Made by a program: the position numbers and the translations under genes | Shown here: positions 16,719-25,275 of the stretch, piece after piece | Numbering within the stretch: the stretch's first letter is position 1 | Layout: the number at the start of each line of letters is the position of its first letter | NCBI RefSeq assembly: GCF_014648095.1 | Contig: NZ_BMQL01000038.1 | Span: forward strand, 1-42,825 | DNA: 42,825 nucleotides | Reading direction: 5' to 3' | Source: Deinococcus ruber | Lineage (GTDB): Bacteria > Deinococcota > Deinococci > Deinococcales > Deinococcaceae | Notes under the pieces: model-generated | Database searches by the model: none | Seen by the model: only the letters and a program-made list of their open reading frames with translations | Told to the model about the DNA's origin: nothing

Positions 16719-17870
16719 TTAAAGCGGAGAAAAAGGCTGTGCGATGGAAATGACCACTTTCCTGGCTGAGACTCCTCGCTGCTGCACCTCCAGGCCCTGC
16801 TGGATGGCCTTAAGACCGTGCCCGATCACATCCGGTTCCGGCGCGGCACGGTAACGCTGCTCGGCCAGCGCGGCCGGAAGAAACGTTTCGAAGATCAGTG
16901 GGCCGATGTCATCGTTCATCAGCGAGCCGCCCCAGATGGACCTGGTCTGTATGCCGCCCCGCCGGGCCTTGAGTTGGAGGGCGGCGGTCGCCCAGAGCAT
17001 TCGGCCCATCAAGCGCGGCAGCAGCAGGCGGGACCCTGGATGCTGCCCCAACAGCTCAAACGAGACGGGTGTACTCGCCATGGAGACGAATTTCCGGCCC
17101 TTACATGCCCGCAGCACGTCCATACACGCTCCGGCAGAGCCACTGGCAAGCGACAGCGCTCCGGCGAGCGTCTTGCCGTGAAGCGCTGCAATCAGGTCCT
17201 GCACCACGGTGTCACTGTGGTAGTCGAATACCTGACTGGCACCGAGTGCCCTGAGGTGTTCAAAGTTGCGCGGTGAAGCCGTCGTGACGACCTCGTAACC
17301 AGCGGCGACCGCGAGCTGGATGGCATTGTTGCCAACGCTGGTCGAACCTCCCCATATCAGGAGGGTCTGGCCGGTCGGGACCGGGGTGGCGGACGGATAC
17401 TGAAGGGCCAGCTGGTCTTTCTGAAACAGGCCACAGGCGGCGGTGGACAGGCCGAGCGGAAGCACAGCCCCCTGCTCGTAGGTGAGATGACCGGGCAGAG
17501 GACAGGTGAGCCGGTCAAGGACGACGACGTGCTGCTGGAAAGCTCCTTCAGCGGGCGTATTGCGGTCCTTCTCGGTGCCGACAGCCAGTGCCAGCACTCG
17601 GTCGCCCACCCGGAAGCGGGTAACGTCCGGCCCTACCTCCACCACCTCACCGGCGAGGTCGAAGCCCAGAACGGCTGGAGACTTCAGCCAGGGATACGCG
17701 AATCTCCCGATCAGGGGAATCAGCCAGTCGACTGGATTAACGGCGACCGCGTGGGTCCGGACCACCAGCTCGCCCGCACGGGGCGGTGTGTACGGGGCGG
17801 GTCCGACTTCGAGCGTGAGACGGCGTTGGACGAACCAGGCCGCGTGATTGGCAGGTGGGTGACTGGACAT
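16719..17870 (-). CDS. Zinc-independent medium-chain dehydrogenase/reductase (quinone oxidoreductase-like)
   Basis: A 383-aa protein from ATG 17870 with AGGAG nine bases upstream. The N-terminal GroES-like domain shows AVAVNPVDWL (41-50) and PAVLGFDLAGEVVEVG; the Rossmann domain has WGGSTSVG (173-180) and a Tyr/His-rich strand ASQVFDYHSD. No structural or catalytic zinc cysteines are present. This is the pattern of fungal trans-enoyl-reductase-like and quinone-oxidoreductase-like MDR enzymes that use NADPH to reduce activated double bonds or quinones. It is divergent from a TetR gene at 18077. One of the two TetR-type operators faces this gene, so it is probably repressed by that regulator. 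It also sits just upstream of the NAD(P)-binding gene. Confidence 0.88.
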   Translation of the reverse strand: MSSHPPANHAAWFVQRRLTLEVGPAPYTPPRAGELVVRTHAVAVNPVDWLIPLIGRFAYPWLKSPAVLGFDLAGEVVEVGPDVTRFRVGDRVLALAVGTEKDRNTPAEGAFQQHVVVLDRLTCPLPGHLTYEQGAVLPLGLSTAACGLFQKDQLALQYPSATPVPTGQTLLIWGGSTSVGNNAIQLAVAAGYEVVTTASPRNFEHLRALGASQVFDYHSDTVVQDLIAALHGKTLAGALSLASGSAGACMDVLRACKGRKFVSMASTPVSFELLGQHPGSRLLLPRLMGRMLWATAALQLKARRGGIQTRSIWGGSLMNDDIGPLIFETFLPAALAEQRYRAAPEPDVIGHGLKAIQQGLEVQQRGVSARKVVISIAQPFSPL

Positions 17871-18011
17871 GTTCAATACTCCTGCTGAGCCAGGGAAAGG
17901 AAAACAGACTGCTCTGATACAGACGGTATGTAGCGGCGCTGATGAACGTTGATGGCCGCCTTTCTTGCTGGCCGGAGGTGTGCTGTCGGCTGAGGACACC
18001 CCAGCTCTGCG

Positions 18012-18060
18012 ATGACACGCCGTGTCATGACAGTAGCATGAAAATGACACGCCGTGTCAT
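18012..18060. promoter_or_regulatory. Two identical 17-bp palindromic operators between tetR-like and MDR genes
   Basis: ATGACACGCCGTGTCAT occurs exactly twice, at 18012-18028 and 18044-18060, each a TGACACG/CGTGTCA palindrome around one central base. The copies are 32 bases apart centre to centre, three helical turns, so two dimers would bind the same face of the DNA. The second copy ends four bases before the -10 of the TetR gene and would block RNA polymerase. A further half-site (GTGTCAT) overlaps the start codon at 18072-18078. Confidence 0.85.
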
Positions 18061-18064
18061 CACC

Positions 18065-18070
18065 TATACT
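18065..18070 (+). promoter_or_regulatory. -10 element of the leaderless tetR-like promoter
   Basis: TATACT ends six bases before the ATG at 18077. No ribosome binding site fits between them. The operator at 18044-18060 covers the -35 and spacer region. Confidence 0.7.
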
Positions 18071-18076
18071 GGTGTC

Positions 18077-18664
18077 ATGGCACGGTGGCAGACAGGCGCA
18101 CAGGATCGGCTGGAACAGGCCGCACTGGCGCTGTTTCTGGAACAGGGCTTCTCTGAAACCACGGTGCCGCAGATCGCTGCCCGGGCGGGCCTCACCACCC
18201 GCACGTTCTTTCGCTATTTCGCCGACAAGCGTGAGGTGCTGTTCGGCGGAGATGAGTCAGTGCCCGCGCTCGTGCAGCACATGCTGGCCCAGGCACCTCC
18301 TGAGGTGCGTCCAGTTTCACTGATCGTCTCTCAGCTCGCTTCCTTTGCGGAAACGGTGTTCGGGCATCGCCATCAGGTGCTGGGCATCCGCCACCAGATC
18401 ATCAGGACAGACCAGGGTCTCCGGGAGCGGGAGCTTCAGAAGAAAGCGACACTCAAAGCGGCCATCGTCGACGGCTTCGTGCAGCGGGGCACCGACGAGC
18501 TGACCGCCACGCTGGCCGCCGACCTCGCCATGATGGTACTGGGAACGGCGCTGGCTCGCTGGCTGACCTCAGACGGCTCTGCGCCACTTTCAACAGCTGT
18601 GGCACAGGTGCTGGCCGCCTTCAGGACGCTCGCTTCAGAAGTCGAATGGACGACGATTCCCTGA
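18077..18664 (+). CDS. TetR/AcrR family transcriptional regulator
   Basis: A 195-aa protein from ATG 18077, chosen over an upstream in-frame ATG because the conserved helix starts here and the -10 box lies just before it. Residues about 8-53 form the TetR DNA-binding domain: QDRLEQAALALFLEQGF, then VPQIAARAGLTTRTFFRYFA, then DKREVLF. The C-terminal ligand-binding domain (about 70-190) is helical, with a long segment ATLAADLAMMVLGTALARWL. The inducer is unknown. It should repress itself and the divergent MDR oxidoreductase gene through the paired palindromes. Confidence 0.93.
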   Translation: MARWQTGAQDRLEQAALALFLEQGFSETTVPQIAARAGLTTRTFFRYFADKREVLFGGDESVPALVQHMLAQAPPEVRPVSLIVSQLASFAETVFGHRHQVLGIRHQIIRTDQGLRERELQKKATLKAAIVDGFVQRGTDELTATLAADLAMMVLGTALARWLTSDGSAPLSTAVAQVLAAFRTLASEVEWTTIP

Positions 18665-19096
18665 GTTCTCCGTTGCGAACGACGCTGCTTCTGCTTGCCA
18701 GCGGGCGTGGCGCTCAATCCGTTTACCGTGTTGCCAACCCCGAGATGACCTCGGCCAGATAGGTGACGACAGGTGTGTCTGGCGGGGCTGCTGGGCGTGA
18801 TGTTGCCGTCTTCCCCGCTGCACGAACTGTTCTTCAATGCCAGTACGCCTCTTGATCATTGAAATCATCGTCATGGGAAAGCGGTGGCAGACTGGCTGAC
18901 TCCACCTGCTGAACACCGGCATATCGCCTGGGAGATCACGTAGCCCCTTGATAAGGCAGGAGAGATTGATCTTGGTGGCGACCACTCGCTCTGCGAGCAG
19001 AGGCCGCCCTGCACCGCGTCGGTAAGACCACATCCACTCTCCTGTGTACCGCCCGTATATGCTGACAGCAACGACACCAGTACAGCAGGGGGAAGT
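18665..19096. other. Intergenic region with possible gene remnants
   Basis: About 430 bases. One plus frame near 18765-18855 reads LAGLLGVMLPSSPLHELFF before a stop, resembling the end of a small membrane protein that has lost its start. A minus frame near 18900-19000 reads VVATKINLSCLIKGLRDLPG, vaguely like transposase sequence. Neither is assignable. A possible -10 (TATGCT, near 19055) precedes the XdhC gene. Confidence 0.3.
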
Positions 19097-20182
19097 ATGG
19101 AGCGGTTGGACGTTCTGAATGGCTTGCGCGAGGCCCGTGCCCTGGGTGAAAAGGCGGCGCTGGCAACAGTGGTCAACGTGATCGGCAGCGCGTATCGCCG
19201 TGAAGGAACGGTCATGCTGGTCCGGGCAGACGGCACGTATACCTGCCTGATTTCCGGCGGCTGCCTGGAGGGTGAAATCGTCTTTCTGGCGCAGGACGTG
19301 ATGCAGGACGGCGTGCCCCGGCTGCAACGCTACAACCTCGACGAGGAGCGGATGTTCGGTCTGGGAATCGGCTGTGCGGGCGAGATGGATATCTACATCG
19401 AGGCCGCCGCAGATCAGCAGCACCCCGACGAAGTGCAGGAGCGCTGGCATCTGGCCTGGAAACGCTTTGAACTGGCAGCGCTGCTCACGCGGTTGGACGG
19501 TTCCGGGGCACGGCTGTTCGTCACGGCGCAGGAGGTCTGCGGCACACTGGGACCCGTTCAGGCACAGGCCGAAGCGCTGGCCCGTGCGCGGCTTGCCGGG
19601 CCTCATCCAAAGGCGGGCATGGTCGAGATTGAGGGTGCAGCCTACTTTCTGGACGTGAATGTCCCCCCACCCGACCTGCTGCTCTTCGGAGCCGCGCATG
19701 ACAGTCAGGCGGTGGTTCGGCTGGCCATGCTCGCCGGGTTCCGGGTACGGGTGGTCGATATGCGCGCCGGACTGCTGACGCCCGAATTGTTCGGTCAGCT
19801 GGTGATTGGTCCACGAACCTACGTGATCGTGATGAACCATCACTTCCTGCTCGACCTCGCCAGCCTGCGCCGAGCTCTGCGCTCGGAGGCCGCCTTTATC
19901 GGCCTGCTGGGGCCGCGTTCGCGTCTGGAAAAGCTGGCGGCCAACGCCGAGGATGAGTGTGCGCCACTGAGCCGCGAAGACTTGCAGCGTATTCGCAACC
20001 CGCTCGGCCTGGCCGTGGGGGCCGAGAATACCGACGAAGTGGCGATCAGCGTGGTGGGCGAGTTGATGGCCGCCAGCAGGGGCTTTTCTGGCAGTCCACT
20101 CGCCGGACACGCAGGCAAGATTCACACACCGTTCGCACCGGAACATTCACCGACCACCGAGCCACTGACAGTAGCACCGTAA
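19097..20182 (+). CDS. XdhC/CoxI family molybdoenzyme maturation protein
   Basis: A 361-aa cytoplasmic protein with an AGGGGGA site before the ATG. The N-terminal XdhC domain shows VVNVIGSAYRREGTVMLVRA and ISGGCLEGEIVFLAQ; the C-terminal Rossmann domain has LLLFGAAHDSQAVVRLAMLA, the strand RVRVVDMRAGLL, FIGLLGPRSRLEKL and RNPLGLAVGAENTDEVAIS. XdhC proteins bind the molybdenum cofactor, help its sulfuration and hand it to xanthine dehydrogenase-family enzymes. It lies 500 bases before coxM on the same strand and is the likely CoxI-type partner of that cluster, distinct from the second XdhC at 25927. The wide gap suggests it may be transcribed separately. Confidence 0.9.
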   Translation: MERLDVLNGLREARALGEKAALATVVNVIGSAYRREGTVMLVRADGTYTCLISGGCLEGEIVFLAQDVMQDGVPRLQRYNLDEERMFGLGIGCAGEMDIYIEAAADQQHPDEVQERWHLAWKRFELAALLTRLDGSGARLFVTAQEVCGTLGPVQAQAEALARARLAGPHPKAGMVEIEGAAYFLDVNVPPPDLLLFGAAHDSQAVVRLAMLAGFRVRVVDMRAGLLTPELFGQLVIGPRTYVIVMNHHFLLDLASLRRALRSEAAFIGLLGPRSRLEKLAANAEDECAPLSREDLQRIRNPLGLAVGAENTDEVAISVVGELMAASRGFSGSPLAGHAGKIHTPFAPEHSPTTEPLTVAP

Positions 20183-20681
20183 ACCGGGTCTGAAGAATCA
20201 GTCGCCCAGGAGACGGAGTTGGGCAGTCTGAAGAAGGCATCAGAGCGGCGTGAGTGCCGCGACGTTCGGCGGTCACTGCTGGGAATAGAACGCCAGCCGA
20301 TCACCTCTGACGGACTGAGGACGTAGAAAACAGGTCGAATTCCAGCTTGAAGCCAGAAAGAAGCGCAGAGAGAAGCTGCGTCTCCGGCACTTCTTCGCAG
20401 GCCGCCAGTCCGTATCAGCGGCTCATCCTCCTTTTTCGGCTGCAAAGGCTCCCAGCGCCGTGCAGTCAGAAGTGCGGCGGTGCGTCCAGAGCACTGGTTT
20501 CCATGTCCGGGGCGGGTTCCCCGTTCGCTGCTCTTTCGTCTTCTACTCGACAACCGGGATCTATGGTATAAATCAATTGCTAATCCAATCTTAATAGTTT
20601 TGTATCCCCAGCTACAGTTTCACGTCGGTGCTGCTTTTCGTGGTTCGAGCTGTGCATTCATCATTCCAGGAGGACTGTTCG
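20183..20681. other. Long intergenic region upstream of the cox operon
   Basis: No gene recognised in 499 bases. The first 330 bases are GC-rich and carry only shadow frames. The stretch 20560-20610 is markedly AT-rich and holds the best promoter candidate for coxMSL. A regulator site for CO or starvation control would be expected here, but no clear palindrome was found. Confidence 0.45.
20577..20605 (+). promoter_or_regulatory. Candidate promoter of the coxMSL operon
   Basis: TTGCTA (20577-20582) and TTGTAT (20600-20605) are separated by 17 bases in an AT-rich island, 77 bases before the coxM start. The -10 match is moderate. Unlike the leaderless genes, this promoter would leave an untranslated leader containing the AGGAGG site of coxM. 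Confidence 0.45.
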
Positions 20682-21556
20682 ATGTTTCCAGCAAGCTTCG
20701 AGTACGTACGTGCCCATTCTCCCGATGAAGCCTTCGATGCGCTCCAGAAGCACGGCTATGACGGCAGAGTCCTGGCCGGGGGGCAGAGTCTGATTCCAGC
20801 GATGCGCTACCGCCTGGCACGCCCCGCCGTGCTGGTCGACATCAATCCGATCAGCGAACTGTCTTACCTGAAAGAAGAAGATGGGTTTTTGCGGATCGGT
20901 GCGACCACCCGGGACGCGGCTCTCGAATTCGCACCCTGGGTTCGGGAGCGCTACAGCCTGATCACAAGTGTGTCGGCTGTGGTCGCAGACCCCATCGTGA
21001 GGCATATGGGAACGGTGGTGGGCAGCGTGTGCCACAACGATCCGGCGGGTGACTGGACGGCCACCGCGCTGGCAGCCCGGGGCGTGGTCGTGATTCGCGG
21101 TAAGGAAGGGCTGCGTGAAGTTCCCATCGACGAGTTTCTGGTGGATTCGTATACGACTGCCGTCGAAGAGGGCGAGATGGCGCTGGAACTCAAGATTCCG
21201 ATTCCCGACGCCCGGACCCAGGGGTCGTATCAGAAGATCGAACGCAAGGTGGGCGATTACGCGACCTGCGCCGCCGCCGTGCAGCTCAGCCTGAACGAGG
21301 ACGGCACCATCCGGCAGGCGGGCATTGCCATCACCGCCGCCGGTCCCATCGCCATGCGCGTCGCCGCCGCCGAAGCCATGCTGATCGGACAGCGGCCCAC
21401 GCTGGAACTGCTGCGGGCTGCCAGCGAGGAAGCGCCCAAGATCGCCACGCCCAACGCCGACCAGCGCGGCAGCGCCGAGTACAAGAAGGACATGACCCGC
21501 GTGCTGGTCGGGCGCGGGCTGAAGCAGGCACTGGAACGCCTGGGAGCGGTGAGCGC

Positions 21557-21560
<4 letters not shown>
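20682..21560 (+). CDS. coxM: Aerobic CO dehydrogenase medium (FAD-binding) subunit
   Basis: A 292-aa protein from ATG 20682, which follows a GGAGGA site; an earlier in-frame ATG at 20628 adds residues unlike the family. The xanthine-dehydrogenase-type FAD domain is clear: opening MFPASFEYVRAHSPDEA, the first FAD loop AGGQSLIPAMRYRLARP (about 32-48), the strand RIGATTRDAAL, and the second loop VVGSVCHNDPAGDWTA. The C-terminal CO dehydrogenase flavoprotein domain begins near YQKIERKVGDYATCAAAV. It carries electrons from the Fe-S subunit toward the quinone pool. Its stop overlaps coxS (ATGA), giving the M-S-L order of form I CO dehydrogenases. Confidence 0.93.
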
Positions 21561-22123
<563 letters not shown>

Positions 22124-22224
22124 GGGAGGCGGCGCTCCGTAACAAGGTCTTCCAGAAAAGCGCCGGACCATCTCTGCATACCGCCCCTCCAACCTCCTGA
22201 TCTGACTTCCGTTGGTCGAACACA

Positions 22225-22255
22225 TCGCCTGAACAGCAGGCTCATGTTCAGGCGA
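22225..22255. other. Perfect 11-bp stem-loop between coxS and coxL
   Basis: TCGCCTGAACA (22225-22235) and TGTTCAGGCGA (22245-22255) form a perfect stem with a nine-base loop, 58 bases before the coxL ATG. There is no T-run, so it is unlikely to be a simple terminator. In mRNA it could be a processing site, a 5' stabiliser of the coxL segment or an attenuator; as DNA it could be an operator. Confidence 0.7.
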
Positions 22256-22313
22256 GTGCTTGGTAGCGATATGAATCCGGCCTGCCCCAGCGCCACCGCT
22301 CCAGAGGACGCAC

Positions 22314-24677
22314 ATGACTGAGATCAAGACCGAACAGCCAGAGAAGATGGCGATGGGCCGCTCGATGAAACGCAAGGAAGACCCGCGTTTCCTTCAGGGC
22401 AAGGGCAACTACATCGACGACATCAACCTCAAGAATCAGCTGTATATGGCGCTGGTGCACAGTCCATATCCGCACGCCAACATCAAGGACATCGATTCCA
22501 GCGCCGCTATGGAGGTGCCGGGAGCTGTCGCGGTGGTCACAGCAAAGGAACTCGACGCGCACGGGGTCGGCTGGCTGCCCACCTTCCACGGCCTCGATAA
22601 GCAGATGGTGCTCGCTAACGGCAAGGTGCTGTACCAGTATCAGGAGGTGGCCGCCTGTTACGCCGAAACCCGCGAGGCCGCCTACGACATGGCCGAACTG
22701 GTGGCCGTCGATTACGAGCCGCTCGAGGTGGTGAATGACCCCTACAAGGCCATGACCGATGAGGTGCTGCTGCGCCCCGACCGCGAGGCCAAAACCAACC
22801 ACATCTATAACTGGAACGTGGGCGACGAAAGCGGCACCGACGCCGCACTGGCCGCCAGCGACCATGTCATTCGCCAGCACATCACCTTTCCGCGTGTGCA
22901 TGCCGCGCCGCTGGAACCCTGCGGCTGCGTGGCGGAATTCGATGCGATGGGGCGGCTTCAGTTCTATGTGACCTCGCAGGCCCCGCACGTCTACCGCACC
23001 GCGCTGTTCATGGTGCTGGGCATTCCCGAGGACAAAATCCGCGTGATCTCGCCCGACCTGGGCGGCGGATTTGGCAACAAGGTGCCGATCTATCCTGGCT
23101 ACGTCTGCGCCATCGCGGGGGCGCTGGTGCTTCAGCGGCCCGTCAAGTGGATCGAGACGCGCACCGAGAACATGACCTCCAGTTTTGCCCGCGACTACCA
23201 CATGGATATCGAGATCGGGGCCAGCACCGACGGTACCCTGACCGCCCTGAAGGTCAATACGGTGGCCGATCACGGGGCCTTCGATGCCGCTGCCGACCCC
23301 ACCAAATATCCGGCAGGCATGTTCGGTGTCGTGACCGGCAGCTATCAGTTTCCACACGCGTTCGCCAACCTCGACGCGTATTTCACCAACAAGCAGCCGG
23401 GCGGCGTGGCCTACCGCTGTAGCTTCCGAGTCACCGAGGCCAGCTACCTGATCGAGCGGGCGATGGACATTCTGGCCGACGACCTGAAGATGGATCCGAC
23501 CGAACTGCGGCGCAAGAACTTCATCCGCAAGGATCAGTTTCCCTATCAGACACCGCTGAACTTCGTGTATGACAGCGGCGACTACGAACACACCATGGAC
23601 GTGGCGCTGGAGAAGATCGGCTATACCGAGTTGCTGAAGGAGCAGGCCGAGAAACGCGCACGCGGCGAGCTGATGGGCATCGGCTTTTCGACCTTCACCG
23701 AGGTGACGGGGGCCGGGCCATCCAAGCACTTCGACATTCTGGGCATCAAGATGTTCGACGGCGCAGAAATCCGCATTCATCCCAGCGGGTCGGGCATCAT
23801 CCGCACCGGCACCAAGTCGCAGGGGCAGGGGCACGAAACCACCTGGGCGCAGATCGTGGCCGAGGAACTGGGGCTGGACCCGCAGAACTTCATCGTCGAG
23901 GAGGGCGACACCGACACCGCTCCCTACGGGCTGGGCACCTACGCCAGCCGCAGCACCCCGGTGGCGGGCGGCGCACTGGCACTGGCGGCCCGCAAGATCC
24001 GCGAGAAGGCCCGCAAGATCGCCGCGCACCTGCTGGAAGTCGGTGAGCACGACCTGGAATGGAAGGACTACAAATTCGAGGTGATGGGCGTACCCGGCCA
24101 GAGCGTGACCATGAAGGAAGTGGCCTTTGCCGCGTACACCAACCCCGGCGACAACGAACCCGGCCTGGAAACCACGCTGTACTACGATCCGCCCAATATG
24201 GTGTTTCCGCACGGCACGTATGTGGCAGTGGTAGACGTAGACCGCGAGACCGGCGAAACCAAGGTGCGGCGTTTCCTGGCAGTGGACGACGCCGGAACCA
24301 TCATCAATCCGATGATCGTCGAGGGGCAGATTCACGGTGGACTGACCGAGGGGTTTGCCATCGCCTTCATGCAGGAGATCGCTTACGACGAGGCGGGCAA
24401 CAATCTGGCGACCAACTTCACCGATTATCTGGTGCCGACCTCGCTGGAATCGCCCCACTGGGAAACCGCCGCCACCTGCACTCCCAGCCCGCACCACCCC
24501 ATCGGAGCCAAGAGCGTGGGCGAGAGTCCGAACGTGGGCAGCCCCGCCGCCTTCGTGAATGCCGTGATCGACGCGCTTTCGCCGCTGGGCGTGCGTCATA
24601 TCGACATGCCGCTGAGCCGCGAAAAGGTCTGGGCAGCCATCCGAAACGCGGAACAGACCCACCCCGCCGCCGACTGA
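22314..24677 (+). CDS. coxL: Form I aerobic CO dehydrogenase large (Mo-Cu) subunit
   Basis: A 787-aa protein with GAGGA six bases before the ATG. It belongs to the xanthine oxidase family and carries the form I signature loop AYRCSFR at 366-372; Cys369 corresponds to the residue that binds copper in Oligotropha CoxL. Other landmarks are PRFLQGKGNYIDDI near the N terminus, the cofactor loop DLGGGFGNK (248-256), GTKSQGQGHETTWAQI, and VGESP with Glu737, equivalent to the catalytic base. Form II homologues carry AYRGAGR instead, so this is predicted to be a true CO-oxidising subunit: CO plus water to CO2, two protons and two electrons. It is a cytoplasmic heterohexamer partner of CoxM and CoxS, probably held at the membrane by CoxG. 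Confidence 0.96.
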   Translation: MTEIKTEQPEKMAMGRSMKRKEDPRFLQGKGNYIDDINLKNQLYMALVHSPYPHANIKDIDSSAAMEVPGAVAVVTAKELDAHGVGWLPTFHGLDKQMVLANGKVLYQYQEVAACYAETREAAYDMAELVAVDYEPLEVVNDPYKAMTDEVLLRPDREAKTNHIYNWNVGDESGTDAALAASDHVIRQHITFPRVHAAPLEPCGCVAEFDAMGRLQFYVTSQAPHVYRTALFMVLGIPEDKIRVISPDLGGGFGNKVPIYPGYVCAIAGALVLQRPVKWIETRTENMTSSFARDYHMDIEIGASTDGTLTALKVNTVADHGAFDAAADPTKYPAGMFGVVTGSYQFPHAFANLDAYFTNKQPGGVAYRCSFRVTEASYLIERAMDILADDLKMDPTELRRKNFIRKDQFPYQTPLNFVYDSGDYEHTMDVALEKIGYTELLKEQAEKRARGELMGIGFSTFTEVTGAGPSKHFDILGIKMFDGAEIRIHPSGSGIIRTGTKSQGQGHETTWAQIVAEELGLDPQNFIVEEGDTDTAPYGLGTYASRSTPVAGGALALAARKIREKARKIAAHLLEVGEHDLEWKDYKFEVMGVPGQSVTMKEVAFAAYTNPGDNEPGLETTLYYDPPNMVFPHGTYVAVVDVDRETGETKVRRFLAVDDAGTIINPMIVEGQIHGGLTEGFAIAFMQEIAYDEAGNNLATNFTDYLVPTSLESPHWETAATCTPSPHHPIGAKSVGESPNVGSPAAFVNAVIDALSPLGVRHIDMPLSREKVWAAIRNAEQTHPAAD

Positions 24678-24718
24678 GGCACTGACGGCCCGCCTCTCTA
24701 ATCTTTGATTCTCTTCCC

Positions 24719-24747
24719 GCCCCCTCATTCGGTAACAGTGAGGGGGC
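24719..24747. other. Perfect 9-bp stem-loop between coxL and coxG
   Basis: GCCCCCTCA (24719-24727) pairs with TGAGGGGGC (24739-24747) over an 11-base loop, in the 92-base gap after coxL. With no T-run it could be a partial terminator or a 3' stabiliser that raises the structural-gene mRNA over the accessory genes downstream. Confidence 0.7.
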
Positions 24748-24769
24748 CGCCCAACCCGGAGGTCCTGAC

Positions 24770-25219
24770 ATGAAACTCGAATACACCGGCTCCGAACAGG
24801 TGCCGCTCGGCAAACCCGATGTCTGGAGCTTTATCAACGACCCGCAGAAGGTCGCCTCCTGCCTGCCCGACGTGCAGCAGGTCACGGTTCACGACGACAA
24901 AAATTTCGACGCGGTGGTGAGCATCGGGCTTGGTCCCGTTCGCGGCAAGTTCAAATTCAAGATCACGCTGGAGCCGCAGGCCGGGGGCGACCGCATGAAC
25001 GTGCGGATCAACGGCGGCGGCTTTGGCAGTGTGGTCGATCTGCTGGCCGGAGCCGATCTGATCGACAACGGCGACAGCACCACCACCCTCGACTGGGACG
25101 GCTCTGCGACCATGCGCGGCCCGATTGCCACGGTGGGCGGGCGCGTGCTGGACGCCCAGGCCCAGAAACTCATCTCGGGAACGTTCGCCAACGTGAAAAC
25201 CCGCATGGCGGGAGCGTAA
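24770..25219 (+). CDS. coxG: CO dehydrogenase subunit G, membrane-anchoring SRPBCC protein
   Basis: A 149-aa protein with GGAGG eight bases before the ATG. It is a single START/SRPBCC helix-grip domain of the CoxG family: EYTGSEQVPLGKPDVWSFIN, then DPQKVASCLPDVQQV, strands FDAVVSIGLGPVRGKFKFKI, and the C-terminal helix AQAQKLISGTFANVKTRM. In Oligotropha CoxG is needed to attach CO dehydrogenase to the cytoplasmic membrane; recent work on homologues suggests it also shuttles quinone. The longer hydrophobic C-terminal tail found in some CoxG proteins is absent here, so membrane contact would need to be through the domain itself. It sits directly after coxL, as in many cox clusters. Confidence 0.92.
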   Translation: MKLEYTGSEQVPLGKPDVWSFINDPQKVASCLPDVQQVTVHDDKNFDAVVSIGLGPVRGKFKFKITLEPQAGGDRMNVRINGGGFGSVVDLLAGADLIDNGDSTTTLDWDGSATMRGPIATVGGRVLDAQAQKLISGTFANVKTRMAGA

Positions 25220-25275
25220 CCACGGACGGGACGGGTGTTCAGCTGCTGTGGCCGACCCCGCTGCTGCGGCGCTCG

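Noticed and set aside
18635..20146. 503-codon minus-strand frame over the XdhC gene
   Set aside because: Gln/His/Arg-rich shadow of the XdhC gene; no family features.
20122..20553. 143-codon minus-strand ORF in the gap before coxM
   Set aside because: Ser/Arg-rich, overlaps the 3' end of the XdhC gene antisense, and has no recognisable domain or ribosome site.
22248..24728. 826-codon open frame antisense to coxL
   Set aside because: It is a GC-rich shadow frame: His/Gly/Val-rich composition, no known domain, no ribosome binding site, while the sense strand encodes a full CoxL with conserved motifs.
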